Below, piece by piece: positions 1-7,944 of a stretch of DNA of 64,000 nucleotides. A program made the position numbers and the translations under genes. Origin of the DNA: Pseudomonadota bacterium. Lineage in GTDB: Bacteria > Myxococcota > Myxococcia > Myxococcales > Myxococcaceae. The stretch spans positions 1 through 64,000 of the forward strand of contig JAFAFL010000007.1 of assembly GCA_023423535.1 (NCBI GenBank), given 5' to 3'. The notes beneath the pieces are model-generated. The model was not told the DNA's origin. It worked only from the letters and a program-made list of their open reading frames with translations, and ran no database searches. The stretch's first letter is position 1. Every line of letters begins with the position of its first letter.

Positions 1-64
1 GCGCCCCGCACGGCCGCTCCCGCGAACAGAGGCTGCGAATCCGCCCACGAACTGCCGGATTAGC

Positions 65-445
65 TCAACCCCGCGAAGATGCTGGGGAAGCGGCGTCCGC
101 GCGGCCCGATCTCAAATCAAGCCTGCCTTGAGGCTCGTCGGCCAGTCGCAAAGCGGACCTTAAACACGGCAAGTCAAAAACCATCTTTTGCAACCAGATT
201 GGCTTTTCGCGCCTCCTGTTTGCGTACCGCTCTATCCACGCAACGTGTTTTCTCAACTTGCGCGCGACGCGACCGAGGAGGCGCCGCTCGGTCAGATATG
301 CTTTGGAGGCAGCCAGCAGGCTGCGGTGCAGCCTTAGCCTCTTCGCAAACTCATCATCCAAGTTCGGGCGCGCGAATATACGCGGGTTGAGAGCCTTGTT
401 GACGGCTCGCCGCTGCGACTTTCTAGATGCTGTTCTCCGCCCCAT
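65..445 (-). CDS. possible small basic hypothetical protein (doubtful)
   Basis: Open frame of 126 residues in a locally lower-GC stretch. I do not recognise the family. The product is Lys/Arg-rich, with a helix-like middle (about residues 28-75) and no signal peptide or membrane segment. A G-rich stretch lies just before the ATG. Codon third positions are less GC-rich than in neighbouring genes, so this is either recently acquired DNA or a chance frame. Residues after about 105 look non-protein-like. Confidence 0.3.
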   Translation of the reverse strand: MGRRTASRKSQRRAVNKALNPRIFARPNLDDEFAKRLRLHRSLLAASKAYLTERRLLGRVARKLRKHVAWIERYANRRREKPIWLQKMVFDLPCLRSALRLADEPQGRLDLRSGRADAASPASSRG

Positions 446-1010
446 CTGGCGCCCCCCGAGAAGGTAATCTCGAAGGTCGGGAGCTTAGTCTAAAGAGGTG
501 AGGACAAAATATCGCGCTTCTGGCGACCGGACGGTCAGCGTTCCGCGCGCGGCCGGTCACACCGCCAGCTGAAGCGGCGGTGAGTGACTGACCCGGCCGA
601 GAGGCATCGGCGAGCGGCCGGGGCAACAGCCTCCTGCTATGCAGTGCTCCTCGGCCGTCCGGCGCGTGCTCACCCACCTCCACACTGCGGAAGTCTCCGC
701 ACGGGCATTGCGGCACACGTTCGCCTCGAGGTTCCGCCGTTGCAGCGTCGCCCAGTCCAGTCTCGGCCGGCGCGCCGAGCCCACCTGAAGGCCAACAACC
801 AAGCGCTTGAAGCGTCCGTCAACGCAGCCCTTGCCTCTCGCTTCGCGTTTAAGGCGCGAAGACCGGCCGCGGGCGTACGCACCTGCCAGAGCCGGCATGC
901 CCGGAATAGAATTTCTCGCGCTGGCATGAGGCGCGTCTAGCGCCTTGCCCAGGCACGGCCCGGTCTCGCTCTCCTTTACCCCGTCCGGCAGGGTTCATAT
1001 CGTCGCACCG
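446..1010. other. no recognisable gene
   Basis: About 560 bases with frames on both strands but none with family resemblance or convincing codon use. I see no RNA gene, terminator or mobile-element end. The promoter of the following two-gene cassette should lie at its right end, but no clear -35/-10 pair stands out. Confidence 0.5.
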
Positions 1011-1193
1011 ATGGCGAATGAGGAGCAGGCTGCGGCGGAGCGGAAGCAGGACGAGTCGCTGATCGACTACCTGCGGCGGTTGACGGTGGCCGAGCGCCTC
1101 GAGCTCAATGACGCTTCCGTCCGGGCCGCGCTGGAGCTACGCGCTGCCTTTAAACACCGACGCGAAGCAGACGTGGACGACGTGGCGCGATGA
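1011..1193 (+). CDS. small antitoxin-like partner of a nucleotidyltransferase
   Basis: A 60-residue charged protein. The ATG at 1011 is preferred over an upstream in-frame start at 945 because the segment between does not look like protein. Residues about 16-50 form a predicted amphipathic helical hairpin containing LTVAERLELND. Its stop overlaps the start of the next gene (ATGA at 1190-1193), so the two are translationally coupled. A small protein coupled to a stand-alone nucleotidyltransferase-fold protein is a common toxin-antitoxin-like layout. That role is inference; the family itself is not recognised with certainty. Confidence 0.6.
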   Translation: MANEEQAAAERKQDESLIDYLRRLTVAERLELNDASVRAALELRAAFKHRREADVDDVAR

Positions 1194-1666
1194 GCGCGGA
1201 TCTCTCCGGGCTGCTTCGGGAGTTGCTCGCAGGTCAGGTCGAGTTCGTCCTGGTGGGAGGGCTCGCGGCGGTTGCGCAGGGCGCGCCGGTGACGACCTTC
1301 GACGTGGACATCGTCCATCATCGCTCGGAGGAGAATGTCGACCGGCTTCTTTCGGTGCTGAGCCGGCTACACGCGTACGTTCGAGAGCCCGCGAATCGAA
1401 GACTGGCTCCCAGCCGCTCCGCCTTGATGGGCCCGGGCCACAACCTCCTGGTGACCGATCTCGGCCCGCTCGATTGCCTCGGCGCGATCGAGCGCGGGCT
1501 CGGGTACGAACAACTGCGGGCTCAATCGGTTGAGCTCGAGCTGCGCGGGCAGGTTCTTCGCGTCGCGCCGCTCGCCACGCTGGTGGCACTCAAGGAGCAG
1601 TGGACGGACGAGGAGTCGAAGCTCCGCGCGGCGATCCTTCGGCGAAGCCTGAAGGATCAGGGCTGA
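1190..1666 (+). CDS. nucleotidyltransferase-fold protein
   Basis: A 158-residue soluble protein. Residues about 20-42 carry the signature of the nucleotidyltransferase superfamily: a Gly-Gly loop (LVGGLAAVAQG) followed by a strand with DVD (TTFDVDIVH), the two Asp expected to bind metal. The rest is a short helical domain. It resembles the small nucleotidyltransferases paired with a tiny partner in MNT/AbiEii-like systems, which can modify tRNA or proteins. The target here is unknown. Its start is coupled to the upstream gene, and its 3' end overlaps the convergent lipoprotein gene by ten bases. Confidence 0.7.
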   Translation: MSADLSGLLRELLAGQVEFVLVGGLAAVAQGAPVTTFDVDIVHHRSEENVDRLLSVLSRLHAYVREPANRRLAPSRSALMGPGHNLLVTDLGPLDCLGAIERGLGYEQLRAQSVELELRGQVLRVAPLATLVALKEQWTDEESKLRAAILRRSLKDQG

Positions 1667-2109
1667 CGCACTGACGACGCCTCGCCCACCGGTCCCTGCC
1701 GCTTCGGCGGCGCGAGGACGTCGATCTCGGCCACGACCTGGTCGCCCTTCCAGGTGACGTAGCTCGCGCGGACCTCTGCGCCGGGCTCGAGCACCAGCGC
1801 GGAGGACGGCTGACCTTCACGGCGCACGACGGTGCCCGGGTTGAAGGTGAGGTAGTGCCGGTTCCCCTTGGGGTCGTCCACAATGAGCCGGCGGAAGTCG
1901 GTGCTCTGCACTCGGCCGTTCACCACGCCGTCTTCCCCGCGCGCCCAGTTGAGCTCGTGCGCGCCGGGCGTACCTTCCTCTCCCGCGCCACCCACTCCGA
2001 TCAGTCCATGTCCTTCCGGCTGCTCGCCGAGCCCGACCTTCGGCCCGTCGTCGCAGGCCGTGGTCAACAGGCTCAAGGCGCCCGCCAGCGCCACCCACCG
2101 CATCCCCAT
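1657..2109 (-). CDS. small lipoprotein, DUF5666-like beta domain
   Basis: A 150-residue exported lipoprotein. The signal peptide ends in a lipobox (LLTTAC, Cys about 20). After a Gly/Glu-rich linker, residues about 65-140 form a beta-rich domain: a GRV start, a short strand around VDD-KGNRHYLTF, a T-V-V-R strand, then EPGAEVRASY and a final AEIDV strand. This pattern resembles small periplasmic DUF5666-type domains of unknown function. The next minus-strand gene upstream encodes a protein with the same pattern but a normal signal peptide, so they are probably paralogues. ATG at 2103 is an alternative start. Confidence 0.6.
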   Translation of the reverse strand: MGMRWVALAGALSLLTTACDDGPKVGLGEQPEGHGLIGVGGAGEEGTPGAHELNWARGEDGVVNGRVQSTDFRRLIVDDPKGNRHYLTFNPGTVVRREGQPSSALVLEPGAEVRASYVTWKGDQVVAEIDVLAPPKRQGPVGEASSVRQP

Positions 2110-2210
2110 CCACCCACCCCCGTGCGCAGGAAGGTGGGCAGAGTGCGCGCGTGAAACAAGCGGCGGGGACGATCCGACTGTCCGCGAGCGTTCGCTGGGG
2201 CGCCGCGGGC

Positions 2211-2570
2211 CTACTTGCCCGGCGCTGCGAGCACCCACAACGCGAGCGCCAGCGGTTCTCCACCGTCCGTGTCCACCTCCGCTCGGACGCGTGCGCCGGG
2301 GAGCAGATCCTGCGGGTTCACGCGCTCCGCCCACACGTAACGGGTCTTCTCGTTCACGCGCAGGACGAACACGGTGCCGTTGCCGTCTCGCAGCGTCACC
2401 GAGTCTCGCGACCTCGCCACGAGCCTGCCGGTGACGGAGCCCACGTCCCACTGCGCGCCGGAGACGGTGCCCGGTGCGAACGACGGTGGCGCAGCGAACG
2501 CGGCGCCCGCGGTCATCACCATCAGCGCGGCGAAGCGAGAGCAGACGAGGGAGCGCGAGCGGAGGGACAT
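2211..2570 (-). CDS. secreted DUF5666-like small protein
   Basis: A 119-residue protein beginning at the ATG at 2570. It has a basic N-terminus, a hydrophobic core and an Ala-x-Ala site (GAAFA), indicating export by Sec. The mature part repeats the layout of the neighbouring lipoprotein: a V-T-G-R-L strand, SVTLRDGNGTVFVLRV, a T-R-Y-V strand, and LLPGARVRAEV followed by a final strand. Probably periplasmic, possibly modulating or binding an envelope component. Function unknown. In-frame codons upstream of 2570 look non-coding. Confidence 0.6.
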   Translation of the reverse strand: MSLRSRSLVCSRFAALMVMTAGAAFAAPPSFAPGTVSGAQWDVGSVTGRLVARSRDSVTLRDGNGTVFVLRVNEKTRYVWAERVNPQDLLPGARVRAEVDTDGGEPLALALWVLAAPGK

Positions 2571-2711
2571 GAACTGTCGAACGAGTCGAAGCCCGACGAC
2601 ATTCAAGCGGGCCGCGGGTGCAGCTCCCTCACCGATGGCCGCCTGCCCGCCCTGCTCTCGCCTTCGCATCCCACCCATGCAGCGTTCGTCGCCGCAGCGG
2701 GCGGTGAGCGA

Positions 2712-3206
2712 TCACATCCCGGCGTCAGCGTCCGCAGCACACTCGGGCGCGCCCGCGCGATACCAACCGGTGAGGGCCTGGCGCTCCTCTTCGCTCGGCT
2801 GCGGGTAACCCTCGGGCGGCATGTCACGCGAGACGACGGTGCGCAGGTAGATGCGCTCGGCCTTCTCCTTCGCGGCGTCGATTCCGCCGGGCTCGGCCGT
2901 GTACGTGTCGAGCCGGAAGTTCGCGGGCGCGCTGTTCGTCGGCGGCACCGCGTGGCACGAGTTGCAGTACGCGTCCATCACCGGCTTCACGTCGCTGCAC
3001 CAGTAGGCGACGCCCGCGTCCGCCTCGAAGTTGCCCTCGGTCGGCGCGTCGAGCAGCTCGCAGGTACGGCCGATCGGGCGCACGGAGACGCACACCAGCG
3101 GAGACGGACAGTCGAGCGCGGTCTGGCAGGTCTTGCCGGTGGCGCCCTCCCCTTCGAGCGTGCAGCCCGCCGCAGCGACCACGAGCAAAAAAATGAGCGC
3201 GCGCAT
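2712..3206 (-). CDS. lipoprotein with one c-type heme site
   Basis: A 164-residue exported lipoprotein: signal peptide with lipobox (VAAAGC, Cys 15), a Cys-rich segment (CQTALDCPSPLVC) that probably forms disulfides, then a cytochrome c-like domain with CNSCH heme attachment and a downstream DMPPEG whose Met could be the distal ligand. It resembles the small cytochrome domains common in envelope proteins of Myxococcota and Planctomycetes. Its start shares one base with the stop of the upstream gene (TGATG), with GGAGGG before it, so the two are coupled. The upstream product has the same architecture: a tandem duplication. Electron partner unknown. Confidence 0.7.
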   Translation of the reverse strand: MRALIFLLVVAAAGCTLEGEGATGKTCQTALDCPSPLVCVSVRPIGRTCELLDAPTEGNFEADAGVAYWCSDVKPVMDAYCNSCHAVPPTNSAPANFRLDTYTAEPGGIDAAKEKAERIYLRTVVSRDMPPEGYPQPSEEERQALTGWYRAGAPECAADADAGM

Positions 3207-3763
3207 CACATCCCTCCATCCGCGCAGAGCCTCGCGCCGCCGCGCACCCAGTGGGCGACGCGCCGCCGCTCCTCTTCGGTGGGCATCGGCGTGAAGCCCT
3301 GCGGCGGCATGTCCTTGAAGTCGCTCATGCGGACCTTGATCCGGTTCGCCTTCGTCTGCGCGCCGGTCAGCGCGGTGGGCATCGCGTTCGGATCGTCCGC
3401 GTACATGTCGAGCCGGAACGGCTGGTTGCCGCTCGCGCTGCGATCCTCGCCGTGGCAGGCGGCGCAGTACGTGTCCATGAGCTTGTCCACGTCGTTGCAC
3501 CAGAAGACGTCCTCGACCGTTCCGCCCCCATCGGTGCCCGCATCGGCAGCGACGGGCCTCGGCGGATAGACGAGGCGGCAGGTGCGCTGGGCCTCGGGAT
3601 CTGAGGCGACGCAGTCGTAGAAGTCGTCACCGCAATCGGCCTTCTCCTGACAGGGCCGGCCGCCGGGATCCTCGACGGAGATGAGACAGCCCGCGGCAAA
3701 CGCGGTGAGCGAGACGGCGGCGGTGAAAGCCAGCGGCGTGACGAGGCGGGGCATCGTTCGCAC
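3206..3763 (-). CDS. lipoprotein with one c-type heme site (paralogue of the next gene)
   Basis: A 185-residue lipoprotein: N-terminal hydrophobic segment with lipobox (FAAGC), Cys-rich segment (CQEKADCGDDFYDC), an Asp/Gly linker, then a cytochrome c-like domain with CAACH and a distal DMPPQG. It matches the downstream gene closely in order of elements. It would need the cytochrome c maturation system, which is encoded at 25371-32577. Expected on the periplasmic face of a membrane. The two proteins may act as a heterodimer; that is inference. Overlaps the next gene by one base. Confidence 0.7.
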   Translation of the reverse strand: MRTMPRLVTPLAFTAAVSLTAFAAGCLISVEDPGGRPCQEKADCGDDFYDCVASDPEAQRTCRLVYPPRPVAADAGTDGGGTVEDVFWCNDVDKLMDTYCAACHGEDRSASGNQPFRLDMYADDPNAMPTALTGAQTKANRIKVRMSDFKDMPPQGFTPMPTEEERRRVAHWVRGGARLCADGGM

Positions 3764-3769
3764 GGGGAC

Positions 3770-4234
3770 CTAGAAGTGGAAGGTGAGGTCGGCCTTCTCG
3801 GCGACCGGCTCGGGGAGGAACTCGAGGACCACGCCGTACGCGAGCGTGAGGCCCGCCATCGCGTAGAGCATGTTCGCAGTGGCCGCGGAGGTCCGCGCGT
3901 TGTCGAGGATGCGCTGGTGATCCCGCGCGGAGGTGATCGATCCGGCGCGCAACGTCTGGCCCTGCGCCCAGTAGCTCATGCCCAGCCCGCCGATGAGGAA
4001 GAGCCCCGCGCCTGCGTACGCGTAGCGCTTCGGTGGGATGCGCACCTGCATCGGCGCGTCGTCGTCCAACTCCAGCTCACCGGAGGCGTTCTGCGCGAGA
4101 ACAGTGGGCGCAGCGGGCGCGATGGGCGCGTCGTCGAAGCGGGTGCGGTCCTGTGCAAACGCCGCGGCGGGCATCGCGAGGGGGGCGAGCAACCCGAAGA
4201 GCACCGGAGCCCGGAGAGCCGTGGGGAGCGTCAT
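3770..4234 (-). CDS. exported protein of unknown function with two hydrophobic segments
   Basis: A 154-residue protein with a signal peptide cleaved after an Ala-x-Ala motif (AAAFA), an Ala/Pro/acidic linker (about 30-65), and two hydrophobic segments (about 75-90 and 120-140) rich in Gly and Ala, perhaps a membrane hairpin. No family recognised. The ATG at 4234 is preferred over a GTG at 4243 because GGAG precedes it. It is the first gene of the minus-strand group reaching to 2712, seven bases before the first cytochrome gene. Confidence 0.5.
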   Translation of the reverse strand: MTLPTALRAPVLFGLLAPLAMPAAAFAQDRTRFDDAPIAPAAPTVLAQNASGELELDDDAPMQVRIPPKRYAYAGAGLFLIGGLGMSYWAQGQTLRAGSITSARDHQRILDNARTSAATANMLYAMAGLTLAYGVVLEFLPEPVAEKADLTFHF

Positions 4235-4278
4235 CCGCTCCACTATAGAGGAGGCGTGCAGGCGGCACCCAGCACAGT

Positions 4279-4307
4279 TTGACAGCCCGCGCCCTGACCG
4301 ATATCGG
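4279..4307 (+). promoter_or_regulatory. predicted housekeeping promoter of the thi operon
   Basis: A perfect TTGACA (4279-4284) is followed after 17 bases by TATCGG (4302-4307), a weak -10 match. The start point would fall near the thiS GTG at 4315, giving a leaderless or very short-leader mRNA. The 5' space is too small for a TPP riboswitch. Confidence 0.4.
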
Positions 4308-4314
4308 CCGCTGC

Positions 4315-4533
4315 GTGAGTCGCGTGAAGCTGCAGATCAACGGCGAGCCGCGCGAGGTGCCGGCGGGTCCTGAAGGCCTGACGATCCTGGCGCTGCTCTC
4401 GCACCTGGAGATCGCCCCCGGCCAGGTCGCGGTGGAGGTGAACTCGGAGGTGGTTCGCAAGGCGCTTCACGCCGAGCACCGCCTCCGCGCGGGCGACGAG
4501 GTCGAGATCGTCACCTTCGTCGGCGGCGGGTAG
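4315..4533 (+). CDS. thiS: ThiS sulfur carrier protein
   Basis: A 72-residue ubiquitin-like protein ending in Gly-Gly. It carries sulfur as a C-terminal thiocarboxylate to ThiG for thiazole synthesis in thiamine biosynthesis. Visible features: a short beta-hairpin start (KLQINGEPREV), LTILALLSHLEI, the VAVEVNSEVV strand, and the end EVEIVTFVGGG typical of ThiS. Length suits the family (about 65-70). The start is GTG at 4315 or 4324; a TTG at 4279 lies inside the promoter. First gene of thiS-thiG-thiE. No ThiF or ThiO partner gene is in the window. Confidence 0.9.
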   Translation: MSRVKLQINGEPREVPAGPEGLTILALLSHLEIAPGQVAVEVNSEVVRKALHAEHRLRAGDEVEIVTFVGGG

Positions 4534-4565
4534 CCGCTTTGGCAGAGGACAACCGGAGAGACACC

Positions 4566-5345
4566 ATGACGGACAAGCCCTTCACGATCGCAGGACACAC
4601 CTTCGGCTCGCGGCTCATCGTGGGCACGGGCAAGTACCCGAGCCTCGAGGTGATGAAGAAGTGCCACGAGGCCTCAGGCGCCGAGATGGTGACCGTGGCG
4701 GTGCGAAGGCTCGACCTCACCGCGAAGGGCGAGGCGTCGATGATGCATTGGATCGACACCTCGCGGATGAAGCTGCTGCCGAACACCGCCGGTTGCTACA
4801 CGGCCGACGACGCGGTGCGCACCTGCCGGCTCGCGGAGGAGCTGGGCATGAGCAAGTGGGTGAAGCTCGAGGTGCTCGGCGACGAGAAGACGCTCTTCCC
4901 CGACGTGGAGGAGACGGTGAAGGCCGCGCGCGTGCTGGTGAAGGAGGGCTTCACGGTCCTGCCCTACACGAGCGACGACGTCATCGTGGCGCGCAAGCTC
5001 GAGGACGCGGGTTGTGCGGCGGTGATGCCGCTGGCCGCGCCGATCGGCTCGGGCCTCGGCGTGCGCAACCCGCACAACATCCGGCTGATCCTCGAGACGG
5101 TGAAGGTGCCGGTGATCATCGACGCGGGCGTGGGCACCGCTTCCGACGCAGCGATCGCGATGGAGCTCGGCTGCGACGGCATCCTCATGAACACCGCGAT
5201 CGCCGGCGCGAAGGATCCCGTGCGCATGGCCGTGGCGATGAAGAAGGCCACCGAGGCCGGCCGTGACGCGTACCTCGCCGGGCGCATCCCGCGGAAGGCC
5301 TACGCCAGCGCGTCGAGCCCGATTGATGGGCTCATCGGCGAGTAA
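4566..5345 (+). CDS. thiG: thiazole synthase ThiG
   Basis: A 259-residue cytoplasmic TIM barrel. It joins the ThiS thiocarboxylate, dehydroglycine and 1-deoxy-D-xylulose 5-phosphate into the thiazole phosphate of thiamine. The start at 4566 is chosen for GGAGAG eight bases before it; a TTG at 4539 has no site. Seen: GSRLIVGTGKYPS near the N-terminus, TAGCYTADDAVRTCRLA, Lys100 in WVKLEVLGD (Schiff-base lysine position of the family), LPYTSDD, APIGSGLGVRNP and IIDAGVGTASDAA in the phosphate-binding end. Complete and well conserved; 32 bases after thiS. Confidence 0.95.
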   Translation: MTDKPFTIAGHTFGSRLIVGTGKYPSLEVMKKCHEASGAEMVTVAVRRLDLTAKGEASMMHWIDTSRMKLLPNTAGCYTADDAVRTCRLAEELGMSKWVKLEVLGDEKTLFPDVEETVKAARVLVKEGFTVLPYTSDDVIVARKLEDAGCAAVMPLAAPIGSGLGVRNPHNIRLILETVKVPVIIDAGVGTASDAAIAMELGCDGILMNTAIAGAKDPVRMAVAMKKATEAGRDAYLAGRIPRKAYASASSPIDGLIGE

Positions 5346-5351
5346 CGCCGG

Positions 5352-5987
5352 GTGACGCCTCCGCGGCTCACCGTCATCACCGACTGGTCGCGCGGGCAGC
5401 AGAGACTGCTCGCTGCGATCGAGCGTCTCTCCGCGCTCGGCCCGCGCGTGGCGATCCAGCACCGTCACCCGGAAGCGATGGGCCGACTGTTCCTCGAGGA
5501 GGCGCGGCTGCTCGCCGAAGTGTGCGCGCGGACGGGGATGCCGCTCTTCGTGAACGGGCGCGTGGACGTGGCGCTGGCCGTCGATGCGCACCTGCACCTG
5601 CCCGCGCACGGCTTCAGCGCGGAGGACGTGCGGCCGCTGCTCGCGAGGGACCGGTGGCTCAGCGTCGCGGTGCACGACGCCGAAGAGGCCTCCCGTCTCA
5701 CCAGGGCCCAGGCTGAGGGCGGGCACGTGTCCTTCGCGCTGGTGAGCCCGGTGTTCGGCGCGGGATCGAAGCCCGGAGACACGCGAACGCCCCTCGGCGC
5801 GGACGGGTTCTCGGAGCTGGCGCGGCTGCTCCCCTGCCCTGCACATGCATTGGGCGGAATCACGGAGAAGTTCGCGCCGGCGCTCACCGGACGTGCGGCC
5901 GGGCTGGCGGTGGTGACGGCGGTGCTCGATGCCGAGGACCCGCTGTCGGCGGCGGAGACGCTGCTTGGTATGGTCGCGCCCGCTTGA
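5352..5987 (+). CDS. thiE: thiamine phosphate synthase / TenI family protein
   Basis: A 211-residue TIM-barrel protein, GTG start six bases after thiG. ThiE couples the thiamine pyrimidine and thiazole phosphates; TenI is a related aromatase for the ThiG product. Family elements: VAIQHRHP (usual Q-R region), PLFVNGRVDVALAVDAHLHLP, SVAVHDAEEA, LVSPVFGAGSKPG and HALGGI. The usual GVHLGQ motif is degenerate (AHLHLPAHG), and the first motif has His in place of the expected acidic/Lys pair. It could therefore be TenI-like rather than a true ThiE. The operon context supports thiamine synthesis either way. Its stop overlaps the next gene's start. Confidence 0.8.
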   Translation: MTPPRLTVITDWSRGQQRLLAAIERLSALGPRVAIQHRHPEAMGRLFLEEARLLAEVCARTGMPLFVNGRVDVALAVDAHLHLPAHGFSAEDVRPLLARDRWLSVAVHDAEEASRLTRAQAEGGHVSFALVSPVFGAGSKPGDTRTPLGADGFSELARLLPCPAHALGGITEKFAPALTGRAAGLAVVTAVLDAEDPLSAAETLLGMVAPA

Positions 5988-7006
5988 ACACGCTCCCCTC
6001 CGACTTCCAGACGCCTCCACCAGACCTGCGCCCGCTCGGAATCGGCGAGCTCATCGATCGCGCTGCGCATGGCTGGCGCCGTCACTTCGGCACGCTCTTC
6101 AAGCTGTACCTCGCGTTCCAGCTCGTCGCGTTCATTGGCGGGAAGGCGTTCGAGCTGTCGATGGCGAAGTGGTTCCCGCTGGTGCGCGGCGGACTGCCGA
6201 TGGCGCGGGCCATCAACGACGGGCGTCAGTCGGAGCTCTTCGGTCAGTACGCGCTCTTCTTCGCCTTCGGGGTCCCGCTGCTGCTCTTCGGCTCGTGGCT
6301 CGGCTGGCTCGTGGGCGTGGCGGGTTCGCGCTACTTCATCCGCAAACATCTCGGTGAGCAGGCCACGCTGGCGGACGGGATCGCCCGCATGCGCGCGCGG
6401 CTCGGGACGATCACCGGCGTGTTCTTCCTCTCGGTGGGCTGGGTGACGCTGGCGCTCATCCTCTCCGCCCTGCCCGGTGCGGCGCTTGCCGTCGTCGGCA
6501 TCCTCATCGACGAGCCCGTGCCGAGCGCGATCCTCGCGTTGCTCGGCGTCTTCCTAAGCTTCCTCGGCGTGATCGCCGCGCTGGTGCTCTACGTGCTCCG
6601 CTTCCTCTTCACCTCGCAGATCGTCGCGATGGAGGACGTGGGCGCACGCGAGGCGGTGCGGCGCAGCAAGCAGCTCGTCTCCGGCCGCGTGGGTCCCGGC
6701 TTCCTCGACCGGGTGAAGGTCCGCGCGACGCTGCTGCTGACGATCGTCACCGCGATCCTCGTCGTCGTCTCGCTGACCGCCGGCATCCCCGCGACGATCA
6801 TCCACTTCATCTACATGCAGCCCTTCGACCCCGCGAACGCGGATCCGGACGCGGTGCCGCAGCTGCTGCTGGTGCCCGCGCAGCTCCTGCAGACGCTCGC
6901 GCAGGCCGCGTTCGCGCCGCTGTTCATGGTGGTGAGCGCGCTGTTCTACGTGGACATGCGCGTGCGCCGTGAAGGGCTCGACCTGGAGCTGAAGCTCGGC
7001 CGATGA
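5984..7006 (+). CDS. multi-pass membrane protein of unknown function
   Basis: A 340-residue inner-membrane protein with about six hydrophobic segments (roughly 40-57, 85-110, 140-165, 170-210, 250-275, 300-320) and amphipathic stretches between. The N-terminus (DLRPLGIGELIDRAAHGWRRHF) resembles the cytoplasmic start of proteins with glycerophosphodiester phosphodiesterase-type membrane domains. No catalytic motif seen. Overlaps thiE by four bases and the next gene by four, so it is co-translated with the DUF4129 and DUF4350 genes. Probably part of an envelope complex with them. Confidence 0.65.
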   Translation: MNTLPSDFQTPPPDLRPLGIGELIDRAAHGWRRHFGTLFKLYLAFQLVAFIGGKAFELSMAKWFPLVRGGLPMARAINDGRQSELFGQYALFFAFGVPLLLFGSWLGWLVGVAGSRYFIRKHLGEQATLADGIARMRARLGTITGVFFLSVGWVTLALILSALPGAALAVVGILIDEPVPSAILALLGVFLSFLGVIAALVLYVLRFLFTSQIVAMEDVGAREAVRRSKQLVSGRVGPGFLDRVKVRATLLLTIVTAILVVVSLTAGIPATIIHFIYMQPFDPANADPDAVPQLLLVPAQLLQTLAQAAFAPLFMVVSALFYVDMRVRREGLDLELKLGR

Positions 7007-7944
7007 CGCTGGCGGCGGCCACCTTGGCGGTGCTGCTCGCGGCGACCAGCGAAGGCGTCGCGCCGTCGCCCTGTAACGCTCCTGCCGAGACCGCCCGCGC
7101 ATGGGAGGCCGCGGCCGCAGCCGACGAGGATCTCGCCGCGCGTATCCAGGCCGATGCGCCGGGCTTTCACCGCGCGCTGCTCGAGCGCTTCGATCGTTCG
7201 GCCACGCCGGGTGAACGCGCAAAGGCGGCGGGAGAGCGCCTCGCGATCCTCTGCGCGGGGCTCGCGAGCTGGCGGGATCCCTCCATTGAAACGCTGGCCT
7301 CTCCGGATCGCTCGCGGCTGGAGGCGATCCTCCAGCGCGAAGAGTTCTCGGGTGCGTCGCGGCGGCAGGGCAACGCGCTCGAGGCCTTTCTCCGTCGCTT
7401 CGCCGAAGCGCTGGAACGCATGTTCGGCACCAGCGGCAGCGAGCGCTTCGCATCGGCCTCGCGGGTCCTTGTGCTGACCCTCGCGCTGGCCGCGCTGGTC
7501 GGAGGAGTCGCGCGGGTGCTGACGCTGCGGCGGGCGAGACGTTCGGCGCGCGCGGGTGCGGAGGACGCCGCTACGAAAGGACTCGGTAGCGTGGACCTCG
7601 CGCATCCGGACGTGCATCGCGAGCGTGCGCGCAGAGCCCTGGAGACCGACCCGCGCAGCGCAATCCGCGAAGGGCTGCTGGCGCTGATCTCCGCGCTCGA
7701 GCGGCGGCGCTGGGCGCGTCCGGATCGGGTGAAGACGAACCGCGAGCTCGCGCTGGAGCTGCCGGGACGGGGGGCGCCGCTGGAGCTCTCGGCGGACGTG
7801 ACGCGCGTGGTGGATTGGTACGACCGCACCTTCTATTCGCTGGAGCCCGTGGCCGCGGAGGAGGCGCAGCGGTTCCTCGACAGGGTGTTCGCGCTGGAGG
7901 CCCGCGTCCCGCGCGAGTCCGGCTCTTCGCGAGGTGCCGCGTGA
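7003..7944 (+). CDS. DUF4129 domain protein
   Basis: A 313-residue protein: signal or anchor segment (1-20), an extracytoplasmic helical region (20-150), one membrane helix (about 155-175), then a cytoplasmic C-terminal domain (about 200-300) with a DUF4129-type pattern: an AIREGLLALISALERR helix, RPDRVKTNREL, and VVDWYDRTFYSLEPV followed by AEEAQRFLDRV. Family members usually sit beside MoxR-type AAA+ ATPases and DUF58/DUF4350 proteins and are thought to serve envelope maturation; the activity is unknown. Start and stop both overlap neighbours by four bases. Confidence 0.75.
   Translation: MTLAAATLAVLLAATSEGVAPSPCNAPAETARAWEAAAAADEDLAARIQADAPGFHRALLERFDRSATPGERAKAAGERLAILCAGLASWRDPSIETLASPDRSRLEAILQREEFSGASRRQGNALEAFLRRFAEALERMFGTSGSERFASASRVLVLTLALAALVGGVARVLTLRRARRSARAGAEDAATKGLGSVDLAHPDVHRERARRALETDPRSAIREGLLALISALERRRWARPDRVKTNRELALELPGRGAPLELSADVTRVVDWYDRTFYSLEPVAAEEAQRFLDRVFALEARVPRESGSSRGAA

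Noticed and set aside
54..68. GCCGGATTAGCTCAA resembles the 5' part and D-arm of a tRNA
   Set aside because: No anticodon stem, T-arm or acceptor complement follows; most likely chance.
4235..4314. Possible TPP riboswitch before thiS
   Set aside because: The gap to the divergent gene is about 80 bases, the promoter occupies much of it, and the start point lies next to thiS; no THI-box elements seen.
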